From: Chlorobiaceae bacterium
GTDB taxonomy: Bacteria; Bacteroidota; Ignavibacteria; Ignavibacteriales; Ignavibacteriaceae
Direction: 5' to 3'
Assembly (NCBI GenBank): GCA_013824085.1
Contig: PNNF01000004.1
Location: 1 to 64,000, forward strand
Length of the DNA stretch: 64,000 bases
The translations under genes were made by a program, and so were the position numbers. Below, piece by piece: positions 28,381 to 37,576 of this stretch. The notes beneath the pieces are model-generated. The model did no database searches. It was not told the DNA's origin and was given only the letters and a program-made list of their open reading frames with translations. Each line of letters begins with the position of its first letter. The first letter of the stretch is position 1.

Positions 28381-29100
28381 TTATCCTTGTAAATAAACTG
28401 TTTTTCTTTTTAGTTCTGCTTGATGCCTTTTCTTTAATCTTTTTTTTGCCATTAATTCTTCTGTCTTTTTTTTCACATCGACAAAACTTTTGTATGGAGT
28501 AAAAGAGATTCTTTCGCTTTCACAAAACTTTAAGAGCGAATCTTTTGCAAAGATGTAATCACAAAATTGCGCCGGACATTTATCTGAATTTCCGTTCCCG
28601 ATATAAATTGTAAAATCATCATCACTGCTTAGCGACAAGATATGATTGCGTTTGCAGTTTGCACATAAATTGCACTCTTCATCAGTGTATGGAAACGATG
28701 GAACAATTTTGCCATTAACTTCTGCCAAATGATTAGAATAAAATTTTAGGTGACTTAACTCTTCACGCTGCAAAATTTTATTTATGTAAAAACTAAAACC
28801 ATCACTTAGAATTACCACATCGATCTTGTTTTCAGTTGTCATTTTTATAAATTCATGAAACGATTTGTCTATTTCAAATTCTTCAACATATTTTTCTATT
28901 TCAGAAAAACTAACGCCTTTCATTGTAGCAACTAAATCGATCCAACCTTGCAAAGCCGAAATACTTCTGTCTCTAATTTTTTCAATTATCGTTTCAACTT
29001 TTTCTCTTTCGCCATACTTTAAAAAAATATTTGCACCAACATCTTCTTTGGTTATAGTGCCGTCGAAATCAACAAATATTTTTATCGCTCTATCGCTCAT
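28381..29100 (-). CDS. HAD-superfamily phosphatase, MtnX-like (HAD-IB)
   Basis: A 239-residue cytosolic phosphatase with motif I DFDGT (nucleophile D11, general acid D13), motif II ILSDGFSFYI, and motif III/IV around IYIGNGNSDKCPA. A small helical cap lies at about 20-90. An internal CNLCANCKRN cluster could bind zinc. The MtnX group dephosphorylates methionine-salvage intermediates in Bacillus, but no other salvage gene is here, so the substrate is open. The start overlaps the T9SS protein stop by one base. Confidence 0.82.
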   Translation of the reverse strand: MSDRAIKIFVDFDGTITKEDVGANIFLKYGEREKVETIIEKIRDRSISALQGWIDLVATMKGVSFSEIEKYVEEFEIDKSFHEFIKMTTENKIDVVILSDGFSFYINKILQREELSHLKFYSNHLAEVNGKIVPSFPYTDEECNLCANCKRNHILSLSSDDDFTIYIGNGNSDKCPAQFCDYIFAKDSLLKFCESERISFTPYKSFVDVKKKTEELMAKKRLKKRHQAELKRKTVYLQG

Positions 29101-31139
29101 TAATTTTTCGCAATCACCATTTTTTTTACTTCTACAAAATTGCCGACTTTAACTCTATAGAAATAAACTCCATCAGAAAGATCATTTGCATAAAAGATAA
29201 ATGAATTTTTTCCTTGATGAGTGTCGTTAATAACTGTTCCGCTTATTTGTTCAACTCGCGAATTATAAAATTCTATTTTCACCGATTGTTTCCTCGGTAA
29301 GAAAAAAGTAATTTCTGTAGAATCAGAAAATGGATTAGGAGTATTTTGATAGACAACAATATTATCAATGTCAGGTGAAATAAAATTTACTTTAACTAAA
29401 TCTGAAAATTGCTTATTGCCACTTCTATCTCTTTGAACAATACGATAATAGATTGTCCCCGATTCCTCCGGCACATCAGTAAAATTATAACTGTTCGTTC
29501 CTCTTTCAGCGCTTGACAAAAAAGTTGTAATCTCTTTCCACTCATTATTATCATCATCGTGGCTTACTAATCGTTCAAGATGATAGCGATAAATATCTTT
29601 CTCATCAATCGTCTTCCAAGAAAGTTTTACAGATGAACCTTCAACTATTGCATCAAAATCATTTATTTGTGCAGCATAAGTTTTATCTACAACTACTTTT
29701 TGACCAAAAATTCCAACAATATTTTTTCTTTTTTCTCTAAAGATTGCAATAGCTCCACCACTTAAATCGCCAATTAAATTATGATAACTTTTTTCAGAAT
29801 TATTAAATGTTGCAATTGGAACACCTTTCGAGTCCCAAACAACAAGCCCATTTCTATTTAATCTTTGTGCAAGAATATTAGGTTGAGTCATTCCTACTTT
29901 TTTATCAAGCCAAGAAATTATTGCCCCACCAATTTTGTCTGCAATTATATTTTGCCCGAACTGTTCACCTTCAGTTTGTGAAATAGCAATTCCATTTTCA
30001 CCCCAAAGTGATTTTCCATTTGGTCTAAATTTATTTGCAAAAATCTTTCTCTCATTTTTTTTCTGTAGAATCCAGCTTACAATTACTGTTGTATCGCTTG
30101 CGAGAACAGCTTGCACATTGCTTTGATCAGCATCAATTTTATTGACTGCTCTTCCATTTGCTTCCCACAAAACAGTCCCGCCTGCGTTGAACATCTGGTG
30201 AAAAATAGTTCTTTGCTTTACTTGATTTTTCCAAACTGCATAAAATAAATTTTTTGTAACTGGAACGATCTGATATTTTAATACATTGTTTGCAAGTCCT
30301 GAAATCAGCATTGGTGCTGAAAATAAAGCTCTTCCTGCTTTATCAATTCTTTGAGCGAGTAACAAATTATTTTTAGGTTTATGCCCAACCCAGAAAATAA
30401 ATGGTTGATTATCTTCATCGGCTTTAATTGAAATTAAATTCATTGCAGAAAAAGAGGAAGTTATTTTCATTCCACCTTTTGAGAAAGCAATATTTCCATC
30501 CGCAGTAATTTTTTGATAACGAACGAAATACTCAGAAGGAATTTTTTTCTCTTTTTCAATAAACGCGATGTGAGTGTTTCCATCTTTATCCAAGACAACC
30601 GAATAACTTATAATCTCTTTCTTTCCATCACTAATTTCTATCCCTTCGTCAGACCAAAAGAAAAAACCATTACTTTTTATTTTTTGGGCTGAAAGAATTT
30701 CATTTTGCGGCGTTGCAACTGACTTCCACAAAACAACTGCAGCAGCATCAAATGAGTTTGAAATTATAGGATTAATTTTAGAAACGTTCTGACTGTTAAT
30801 CCGCTTTCCATCTGCTCTTAATGTGGCATTACCATTGAAATCAAAATGTAAAAAAAAGACATCTTCCAATTGATTTGCTTTTGTATCCTGCCAGGTTAAA
30901 AATATTCCTCCCTCAGGATTCTGAACAGCTTTTAAGTTATTTGGATCAACTGTGCCAATGACAAGATTTGTATTCACTGCGGAGTTGTTGTTCCACTGTG
31001 CAAGAGTTGAAGATGAAAAAAAGAAAATAAGAGTTAACACAAAAAAATAATTTCGCAATAATTTTGTGCGTGATTCTTTTTTCTGAAAAATAGTTTTTAT
31101 ATAATTTGTTTTTTTATGCAACACTTCCAAGTTCCTCAT
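29100..31139 (-). CDS. Secreted protein with type IX (T9SS type A) sorting domain
   Basis: A 679-residue exported protein. A hydrophobic signal segment (FFVLTLIFFFSSSTLAQ) is preceded by about 30 basic residues, so the true start may be further downstream; I use the ATG that overlaps the smc end by 26 bases. Residues about 60-520 form repeats of a WQD / WKN / WILQKKN type beta-propeller or solenoid. A fibronectin-like domain follows (about 525-600), then the T9SS C-terminal domain beginning YQNTPNPFSDSTEI and ending DGVYFYRVKVGNFVEVKKM. The protein is probably released to or anchored on the cell surface. It has no recognisable catalytic site. Confidence 0.85.
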   Translation of the reverse strand: MRNLEVLHKKTNYIKTIFQKKESRTKLLRNYFFVLTLIFFFSSSTLAQWNNNSAVNTNLVIGTVDPNNLKAVQNPEGGIFLTWQDTKANQLEDVFFLHFDFNGNATLRADGKRINSQNVSKINPIISNSFDAAAVVLWKSVATPQNEILSAQKIKSNGFFFWSDEGIEISDGKKEIISYSVVLDKDGNTHIAFIEKEKKIPSEYFVRYQKITADGNIAFSKGGMKITSSFSAMNLISIKADEDNQPFIFWVGHKPKNNLLLAQRIDKAGRALFSAPMLISGLANNVLKYQIVPVTKNLFYAVWKNQVKQRTIFHQMFNAGGTVLWEANGRAVNKIDADQSNVQAVLASDTTVIVSWILQKKNERKIFANKFRPNGKSLWGENGIAISQTEGEQFGQNIIADKIGGAIISWLDKKVGMTQPNILAQRLNRNGLVVWDSKGVPIATFNNSEKSYHNLIGDLSGGAIAIFREKRKNIVGIFGQKVVVDKTYAAQINDFDAIVEGSSVKLSWKTIDEKDIYRYHLERLVSHDDDNNEWKEITTFLSSAERGTNSYNFTDVPEESGTIYYRIVQRDRSGNKQFSDLVKVNFISPDIDNIVVYQNTPNPFSDSTEITFFLPRKQSVKIEFYNSRVEQISGTVINDTHQGKNSFIFYANDLSDGVYFYRVKVGNFVEVKKMVIAKN

Positions 31140-34100
31140 TAAATCTAACGCTAACCAATTTAGATACACCTTCTTCTTCCATCGTAACTCCGTAGAGAGA
31201 ATCACACGCTTCCATAGTTCGTTTGTTGTGTGTTACAACTACAAACTGAGTGTTCTTAGAAAATTCTTTTAATATTTTTGTAAAGCGATCAATATTAGCA
31301 TCATCAAGTGGTGCGTCTATTTCATCAAGAATACAGAATGGGCTGGGCTTCACAAGATAAATAGCAAAGAGTAGAGCAATTGCTGTTAATGTTTTTTCAC
31401 CGCCTGAAAGTAGTTCAATTGATGTTGGTCTTTTGCCTTTTGGCTTTGCTATAATTTCAATTTTTGCTTCAAGTGGATCAACGTTCTCTTCTAATCTTAA
31501 ATCTGCTTCATCACCCGGATTAAAAAGAGATCTAAAAATCGTAATAAAATTTTCTCTAATTTTTTCAAATGTTTCTCTAAAGAGAGCTTCGGCAGTTGAA
31601 TTAATTTCGTTGATAGTTTTAACAAGATCACGTTCCGATTCGATTAAATCATTTCGCTGTTTATTTAAAAATTCACTGCGCTGTTTTTCTTCTTCATATT
31701 CAGAATATGCTAAACTGTTTATTGGTCCAAGATTTTTAATCTGTTGTTTCAGTTGATGCACTTCTTCTTTTCGTGTTTTGAAATTGAAATTTTCAAGATC
31801 ATCAAATTGTTTTAGCTCAATACTTAAGAAATAATTTTCTTGAATATTTTGTTTTAAGTTTTCAAGATTGATTCCAATCTCATTCAATTTAATTTCGAGC
31901 GAATGAATAACTTCACCGACATCTTCGCGCTGCTTTCTTAAATCGGCTTGTGTTCTTCCCAATTCACCAATTTGATTTCTAACAGCTCTATATTCTTGAT
32001 CAATTTTTTCTTCTTCCGATTGAAAAGTTTTTTTCTGCTCAACTAATATTTCCAATTCGTTTTGCATCTGTTCTAAACTTGTTTTTAACAATTCGCTTTC
32101 AGATGAAGATGAAAAAATGTCCTCTTCTCTTTTTGCAATAGATCTACTTATTTGCTTTATATCTTCTTCCCATCGCAACAGAGCGTTTGCAAGATTTTTT
32201 CTTTCGCCATTCAATCTTTCAAATTCAAGATTCAATTTATTCTGTTCAGCAACCGTTTCATTAAAACGTTTTTCAATAAGCGAAACTTCTGATTCAAGCA
32301 ATTCTTTCTGACTATCAAATTTTTTCTTCTCTTCAATTTGCATTTGAACTTCTACTTGAAGTCTTCCTTTTCCATCATCATACATATGTGCTTGTCGTGC
32401 GAGATCTTGAGTTTCTTGTCGCACTCTATCAAGCTCATCCATAGTTTTGGTTTTTTCATATTCAAATTGGCTAAGCTGTTTTTCCACATTTGCTAAATCG
32501 TTAAAAAGAACTCTGCCTCTTTCAGATAAACCTTTCAAATCAATTTCAGAAATATGGACTTCGAGATTTTCAATTTGCGAACGAAGTTCAGAAAGTTTTT
32601 TTTCTTTTTGAGGAATTTCTTTTTTGAGATTTTCTAAAAGTTGTTTTCTTCCAAATAATGTGTCATCTAATTTTAGTGAAGAACCGCCTTCAATAACGCC
32701 AGACTTATGAACGTAGTCGCCATTGAGTGTAGTGAAATTAAAATTTTTATATTTGTTCGACAGTAAAAATGCATCGTCAAGTGTGTTTACAATGGCTGTG
32801 TCGGAAAGGAGTTCATCAAAATAATTTTTCCACTTAACGTCAGTTGTAATTAATGAATCAGCCCAAGCCAAAAATTCTTTTTCATTCTGAAGTTGCTTTG
32901 CATTTCTCTTTTTGAAAAATGATTCTATCTTTTCAAGTATCGTTAAAGATTTTACTTTTTGAAAACCATAAATATAAAATGAAGCTTTGCCGTAATCTTT
33001 TTCTTCCAAAAGTTTGATAGCTCTTTTTACATCTTCTAAAGAACTAACAAGAATGTTGTTCAAATTATTTTTTAATGATGCTTCAATTGCAAATCGATAC
33101 TTCTCTTCAGCATCTCCAAGATTAGCTAATAAATTTTTGTCTTCGCTTGTCCAACTATTGTTATCAAGCAACGCCTTTGCACCTTTTGAAAAACCTTCGA
33201 GATTATCAATCAAGTTTTGTAGAAAATATATTTTGTCTTTAATCGAATTTAACAAGCCTTTTTCTTGTAGCTCTTGCTCTTTGAGCTTAGAAACTTTAAA
33301 CTCTAACGATTCCTTTTCCTTTAGTTTTTCAGAATATAAATTTTCTGATTCAGCAATTTTCTTTTCTACATCAATTTTATCTTGAGTAAGCTCTTCGATG
33401 AACGAAACAAATTTTGCGATATTGCCCGAGAGTGTTTCAATTTTTTCGTTTAGTTTTTTAATCTGATTATTTGTGCGAGCTAAACTTGCAACCAGATTTG
33501 ACAGCTCATTCTCTTTATTTGAAATTTCTTTGAACTTATCAATTAAAGATTCTGAATAAATTTTTAGTTCACTCCTTTTTTCTTCGAGTAATTGTTTTCT
33601 TTCAGTTACTTGAAGAGCCGTCAATATTTTATCATTCTCTTTTTGTTCAATATTTTCCGCTAAACTTTTTACTACTTCGTTATTAGTTACAATATTTTCT
33701 TCTGTCGTTTTTAATTGAATTTTTAGTTCTTCGAGTTCAGAAGCAAATCGTTTAATATTTTGTTCGAGCGAATTTTTTCTTTCATTAGAAACAGAAATAG
33801 TTTTTTGTGCACTAAATATTTTTTCTGTTTGATGAGTAACTTCAGCTCTTTTTAGTTTGAGTTGATTTTCAAGTTTGAATAATCTATCTCTAATCTCGCT
33901 AATGATGCTTTCGTTCTTCTGAATTTCAGATTCCAAAGAAAGTTTTTTAGAAAAAGAGATTTCTTTCTCTTCTTTGAACACTTCTTTATTCTTAATAAAT
34001 GAAGCAAGCTCTCGTTCAGCAAGATCAAGCTCAAGTTCTCTTAATGAAGTAGAAAGGTTGTTATATTTGTCAGCTTTTTTTGCTTGTCTTTCGAGCAAAT

Positions 34101-34707
34101 TAACTTTCTTTTCAACTTCACTTACAATATCATTTACGCGTTCCAAAATGCTCTTTACTTCATCAAGTTTTTTTAGCGTCAATCGTCTTCTGAGTTTGTA
34201 TTTATTGACTCCCGCAGCTTCTTCAAATAAAATTCTTCGTTCTTCAGTTTTGTTACTCAGAATAGTTTCAATCATTTTTAATTCAATAACTGAATAGGCA
34301 TTTGCTCCCATTCCAGTATCCATAAAAAGATTTGTAATATCTTTTAATCGACATAAATTTTTATTTAAGAGATATTCACTTTCACCCGAGCGAAAAATTC
34401 TTCTTGAAATTGTAACTTCGGAATATTCTGTGGGAAGAATTTTTTTATCATTCTCGATGAACAAAGAAACTTCCGCCATTCCCATTGGCTTGCGATTTGC
34501 AGTACCGTTAAATATCACGTTCTCCATTTTATCCGATCGCAACGTGCTACTCTTTTGCTCGCCCAAACTCCACCGAAGAGCATCAACAATATTCGTCTTG
34601 CCGCAACCATTAGGACCAACAATACCTGTTAGTCCTGTATGAAATTTCACTTCAGTTTTTTGCTGAAATGATTTGAAGCCGTGTATTTCTATTTTTTTTA
34701 GATACAA
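31114..34707 (-). CDS. smc: Chromosome segregation protein SMC
   Basis: SMC is the condensin ATPase that organises and segregates the chromosome. The 1197-residue product has Walker A GPNGCGKT (31-38), long coiled coils on either side of a central hinge (about 510-660, with NNILVSSLEDVKRA and GVIEGGSS), the ABC signature LLSGGEKTLTAIALLFA and a Walker B FCILDEIDAPLDDANI near the C-terminus. Length is normal. ScpA and ScpB are not in the window. It starts three bases after the GH2-like gene stops and shares its transcript. Confidence 0.97.
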   Translation of the reverse strand: MYLKKIEIHGFKSFQQKTEVKFHTGLTGIVGPNGCGKTNIVDALRWSLGEQKSSTLRSDKMENVIFNGTANRKPMGMAEVSLFIENDKKILPTEYSEVTISRRIFRSGESEYLLNKNLCRLKDITNLFMDTGMGANAYSVIELKMIETILSNKTEERRILFEEAAGVNKYKLRRRLTLKKLDEVKSILERVNDIVSEVEKKVNLLERQAKKADKYNNLSTSLRELELDLAERELASFIKNKEVFKEEKEISFSKKLSLESEIQKNESIISEIRDRLFKLENQLKLKRAEVTHQTEKIFSAQKTISVSNERKNSLEQNIKRFASELEELKIQLKTTEENIVTNNEVVKSLAENIEQKENDKILTALQVTERKQLLEEKRSELKIYSESLIDKFKEISNKENELSNLVASLARTNNQIKKLNEKIETLSGNIAKFVSFIEELTQDKIDVEKKIAESENLYSEKLKEKESLEFKVSKLKEQELQEKGLLNSIKDKIYFLQNLIDNLEGFSKGAKALLDNNSWTSEDKNLLANLGDAEEKYRFAIEASLKNNLNNILVSSLEDVKRAIKLLEEKDYGKASFYIYGFQKVKSLTILEKIESFFKKRNAKQLQNEKEFLAWADSLITTDVKWKNYFDELLSDTAIVNTLDDAFLLSNKYKNFNFTTLNGDYVHKSGVIEGGSSLKLDDTLFGRKQLLENLKKEIPQKEKKLSELRSQIENLEVHISEIDLKGLSERGRVLFNDLANVEKQLSQFEYEKTKTMDELDRVRQETQDLARQAHMYDDGKGRLQVEVQMQIEEKKKFDSQKELLESEVSLIEKRFNETVAEQNKLNLEFERLNGERKNLANALLRWEEDIKQISRSIAKREEDIFSSSSESELLKTSLEQMQNELEILVEQKKTFQSEEEKIDQEYRAVRNQIGELGRTQADLRKQREDVGEVIHSLEIKLNEIGINLENLKQNIQENYFLSIELKQFDDLENFNFKTRKEEVHQLKQQIKNLGPINSLAYSEYEEEKQRSEFLNKQRNDLIESERDLVKTINEINSTAEALFRETFEKIRENFITIFRSLFNPGDEADLRLEENVDPLEAKIEIIAKPKGKRPTSIELLSGGEKTLTAIALLFAIYLVKPSPFCILDEIDAPLDDANIDRFTKILKEFSKNTQFVVVTHNKRTMEACDSLYGVTMEEEGVSKLVSVRFNEELGSVA

Positions 34708-34710
34708 TTT

Positions 34711-37299
34711 TTAAAGCGCTTTTGTTTCTTTAAATATTTGAATTAAATAATCGATCGTTACGTACGTTGATTGAAAATAGACAAGGATTAGTCCAAGCAT
34801 TGCAAAAATTATTACAAAACTATAAAAATATACTTTCTCTGAACGCACATCATAGATAACGTAAATGCCTTTGAATAGCCGATACAAAGACCAGAAGACA
34901 AAAATCAAAAGTATGAGATACAAATAAATTTCAAATAGATTTAGACTTAACAATCGATAAAGAATTATTGCGAGCGGAATTGACAACGTGAATGGTAAGA
35001 ACGACCATACAACAGAAAAATATGCGTTCTTCGTGTAAACACGACTACTAACAAAAAATGATCCCGCCTTTATTAAAAGAGAGATGAATAATAATTTTAC
35101 AAAAATTAAGAGCGACAAAACAATAATTGCTTGAAGCGGATTCCATGTTAGAAAACTTACTGAGTTTATTAACGCAATGTTTCCAAAAGCTAAAATATAT
35201 TTTTCAAGAAAAATATTTGCTTTCAAATCATAAAGCAAACTGCTTACTAACAATGCTAATATTGCTGATATTACTACTCCCAACACTGTTGTCTGAATTC
35301 CAGAAATAATTCTTAAATCTCGAATGTCAGCAAAAAAATTATAAGGACGCAGCAGTGCACGTGAAGCATCTTCTCTAAACTTTCTTCCTGTATTAACTAA
35401 GAATCCCATCATCAATGCAAGCACTAAACCAACAACAATAAAAACCATTGGCGAGTCATCTTTCTTAACGCCAATTGGAATTGTAACTCTCTCTAATTCG
35501 TTTAACTCGGAACGAATAACTTTATATGAAATTCTATTTGTGTTTCTATCTTCACCCAAAATTCCGAGACTAACGATTCCTTCATTGCTATATCCCGACA
35601 CGATGGAATTATACTCTGTTCTATAATCAAACATTGTATTTAGAAAAAATCCAGTTGAATTATTTTCTTCAGAAAATTTCATTACATCTAAAAAGAATTT
35701 TGCTTGTGCTTCTAATGTGTGCGGATTAGTATATCCCGTTGAACCGCCAAGATTAGCAATGTAGCCCGCTTCACTAATAAAAACTTTTCCTTTACCAATT
35801 TTATTTTCTGAGTTTATTATCTGCTCTGAAATATTATTTATTGGTGAGTTCAAAATTTCAATTCCATAAAAATCAAGATTTTCTATTGGAGTTAAATCAG
35901 CATTAATAAATGAAGCATATACAATTCTGTTAAAATTTTTCCTGATGTCATTTGCAATTTGCGATATGAACGAATTAGTATTGAAATCATTGGAGATAAA
36001 TGATGTCCCCATTCCAATTGCTGCAATCGAAGAAAATTCTTTGTAAGAGTTTAAAAATCGCGAGACATAATTTTTTGTTCGTTGAATAAAAATATCGCTT
36101 CCCAATATTGACGAAGGAACTGATTGGAGCGGCAATTCTACAAATGCAAATAAACCAAACTCTTCACACAGTTCTAAAAAATATGGATGCGGAATTATTT
36201 TTGTAAATCTAACTGCGTTGAATCCTAACTCTTTTATCATTCTAATATCACGACGCATATTTTCATACGTCATCATACTTCCGTAATTATAATTCGAGGA
36301 GACATAAGTAACGCCACGAATTTGGAATCCTGAAGAATTTAACATCAGTGAATCTGCAGAAGAATGAAGCGAGTAAAATGAAATTGGATTTATGATTTCA
36401 TCAACTAAAACGCCTTGTCTAAAAATTTGAATAGTTAAATCATATCTTGCGGGATTACTCGGCGACCACAATTGCGGATTTACATTTAATGAAAAACTGA
36501 TCGCTTTGTCTTTCCCCTTTCTTACATCAACAACAACAGAGTTTGAACCGATCGTTGATAAATCTTGTCGCGAAGTTACAAATGCTTTTACTTCAAACAT
36601 AGTGCCAGCGGCGACAGAATCTTGCGGAGATTGAAATTCGCGATTCTCTAAGGAACAATTAATATTAATTTTTGTATTCGTTGAAGTTCGCGAAGTCAAA
36701 GTGTTGTAGGACAAATTTGAGATATAGATGTTCGGTAAAATTTTTATATATACATCTCTAAATATTCCGCCAAAATTTTCTGGTTTCAGAAAACCATGTT
36801 TTGAGGGAATCGTGTTTTGTCCATCGAGTTCGCTATTAATCTTTATTGAAAGCGTGTTTGCGGAATTACTTTTGATTAAATCTTTCGGTAAAAAAACGGA
36901 GAAAGGGAAATCGCCGCCTGTATGCCGAAAAATTATCGAGCCGTTCAACGAAATTTCGGCTGTGTAACTTAGTGCAAGCAGATGAAGTTCAAAATTATTA
37001 TTATTTAATTGCTCTGAAGTTATTTCAAATTTTTTTTCAAAAACTAACTCAGCATCTCCTTCAAAAATAGAAGGGACAAAAATTGTAGTTTTTTCCTTTT
37101 CTTCATCATCAGCTGAATAAATTTCCCATTTTCCATTCAATAAAAGAATATTTCTAACTGATGATTTTTCTAAAAACCGCAGCTGGTCTGTATTCAGAGT
37201 GTAATTGGGGAGATCTCTAACAAAAATCTGTGAAAAGCTCAATTTCAGTGAAAAGATAAAAAGAAAAATAAAAAACAGCGTTTTTCTAATAAGCGACAT
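34711..37299 (-). CDS. GH2-like pseudoenzyme with C-terminal polytopic membrane domain
   Basis: An 862-residue protein with a signal peptide (RKTLFFIFLFIFSLKLSFSQ). Residues about 45-190 resemble the GH2 sugar-binding jelly roll (LNGKWEIYS; LSYTAEISLNGS; NFGGIFRDVYI), then an Ig-like domain and a TIM barrel (DIRMIKELGFNAVRFT). At the end of the acid/base strand the GH2 GNE is replaced by GTS (IGMGTSFISND), so hydrolysis is doubtful; a Glu remains at the nucleophile position (FISEAGY, E510). From about residue 617 five or six membrane helices follow, reminiscent of Yip1-type domains. The preferred start is the ATG; a TTG 12 bases upstream is also in frame. It is first in the smc/lpx operon. 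Confidence 0.8.
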   Translation of the reverse strand: MSLIRKTLFFIFLFIFSLKLSFSQIFVRDLPNYTLNTDQLRFLEKSSVRNILLLNGKWEIYSADDEEKEKTTIFVPSIFEGDAELVFEKKFEITSEQLNNNNFELHLLALSYTAEISLNGSIIFRHTGGDFPFSVFLPKDLIKSNSANTLSIKINSELDGQNTIPSKHGFLKPENFGGIFRDVYIKILPNIYISNLSYNTLTSRTSTNTKININCSLENREFQSPQDSVAAGTMFEVKAFVTSRQDLSTIGSNSVVVDVRKGKDKAISFSLNVNPQLWSPSNPARYDLTIQIFRQGVLVDEIINPISFYSLHSSADSLMLNSSGFQIRGVTYVSSNYNYGSMMTYENMRRDIRMIKELGFNAVRFTKIIPHPYFLELCEEFGLFAFVELPLQSVPSSILGSDIFIQRTKNYVSRFLNSYKEFSSIAAIGMGTSFISNDFNTNSFISQIANDIRKNFNRIVYASFINADLTPIENLDFYGIEILNSPINNISEQIINSENKIGKGKVFISEAGYIANLGGSTGYTNPHTLEAQAKFFLDVMKFSEENNSTGFFLNTMFDYRTEYNSIVSGYSNEGIVSLGILGEDRNTNRISYKVIRSELNELERVTIPIGVKKDDSPMVFIVVGLVLALMMGFLVNTGRKFREDASRALLRPYNFFADIRDLRIISGIQTTVLGVVISAILALLVSSLLYDLKANIFLEKYILAFGNIALINSVSFLTWNPLQAIIVLSLLIFVKLLFISLLIKAGSFFVSSRVYTKNAYFSVVWSFLPFTLSIPLAIILYRLLSLNLFEIYLYLILLIFVFWSLYRLFKGIYVIYDVRSEKVYFYSFVIIFAMLGLILVYFQSTYVTIDYLIQIFKETKAL

Positions 37300-37338
37300 C
37301 AATAAATTCAAAATCCTTTAATTTTCATAAACGAATTA

Positions 37339-37370
37339 CAAATATACGTTTTTTGAGAGGGTGAAATCAA
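37339..37370 (-). promoter_or_regulatory. Promoter of the GH2/smc/lpx operon
   Basis: Minus strand: TTG (37370-37368), 21 bases, TATATTTG (37346-37339), matching the Bacteroidota TTG-N19-21-TAnnTTTG pattern. The transcript start is expected about 33 bases before the ATG at 37299. Confidence 0.6.
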
Positions 37371-37509
37371 TGATAAAGTGAAGCCACGTGAGAAAATTGT
37401 TATTAATAATTTTTAATAACTCATTGTAGCCAAAGGATTTAGCAATTTTTCCTCAAAAATTTCCTAAAAACGGTTCTTATTTCGCGTTAAATATTTTCTT
37501 CTTTTTTAT

Positions 37510-37539
37510 TTGATTTCAAAATATTCATAAATAAGTTTC
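37510..37539 (+). promoter_or_regulatory. Possible promoter of lysA
   Basis: Plus strand: TTG (37510-37512), 19 bases, TAAGTTTC (37532-37539), seven of eight bases of TAnnTTTG. It sits 37 bases before the lysA start codon. It is weaker than the other promoters seen here. Confidence 0.4.
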
Positions 37540-37576
37540 GCATTCACTTTCAATTATTAGAAACAGAGTTTAAATA

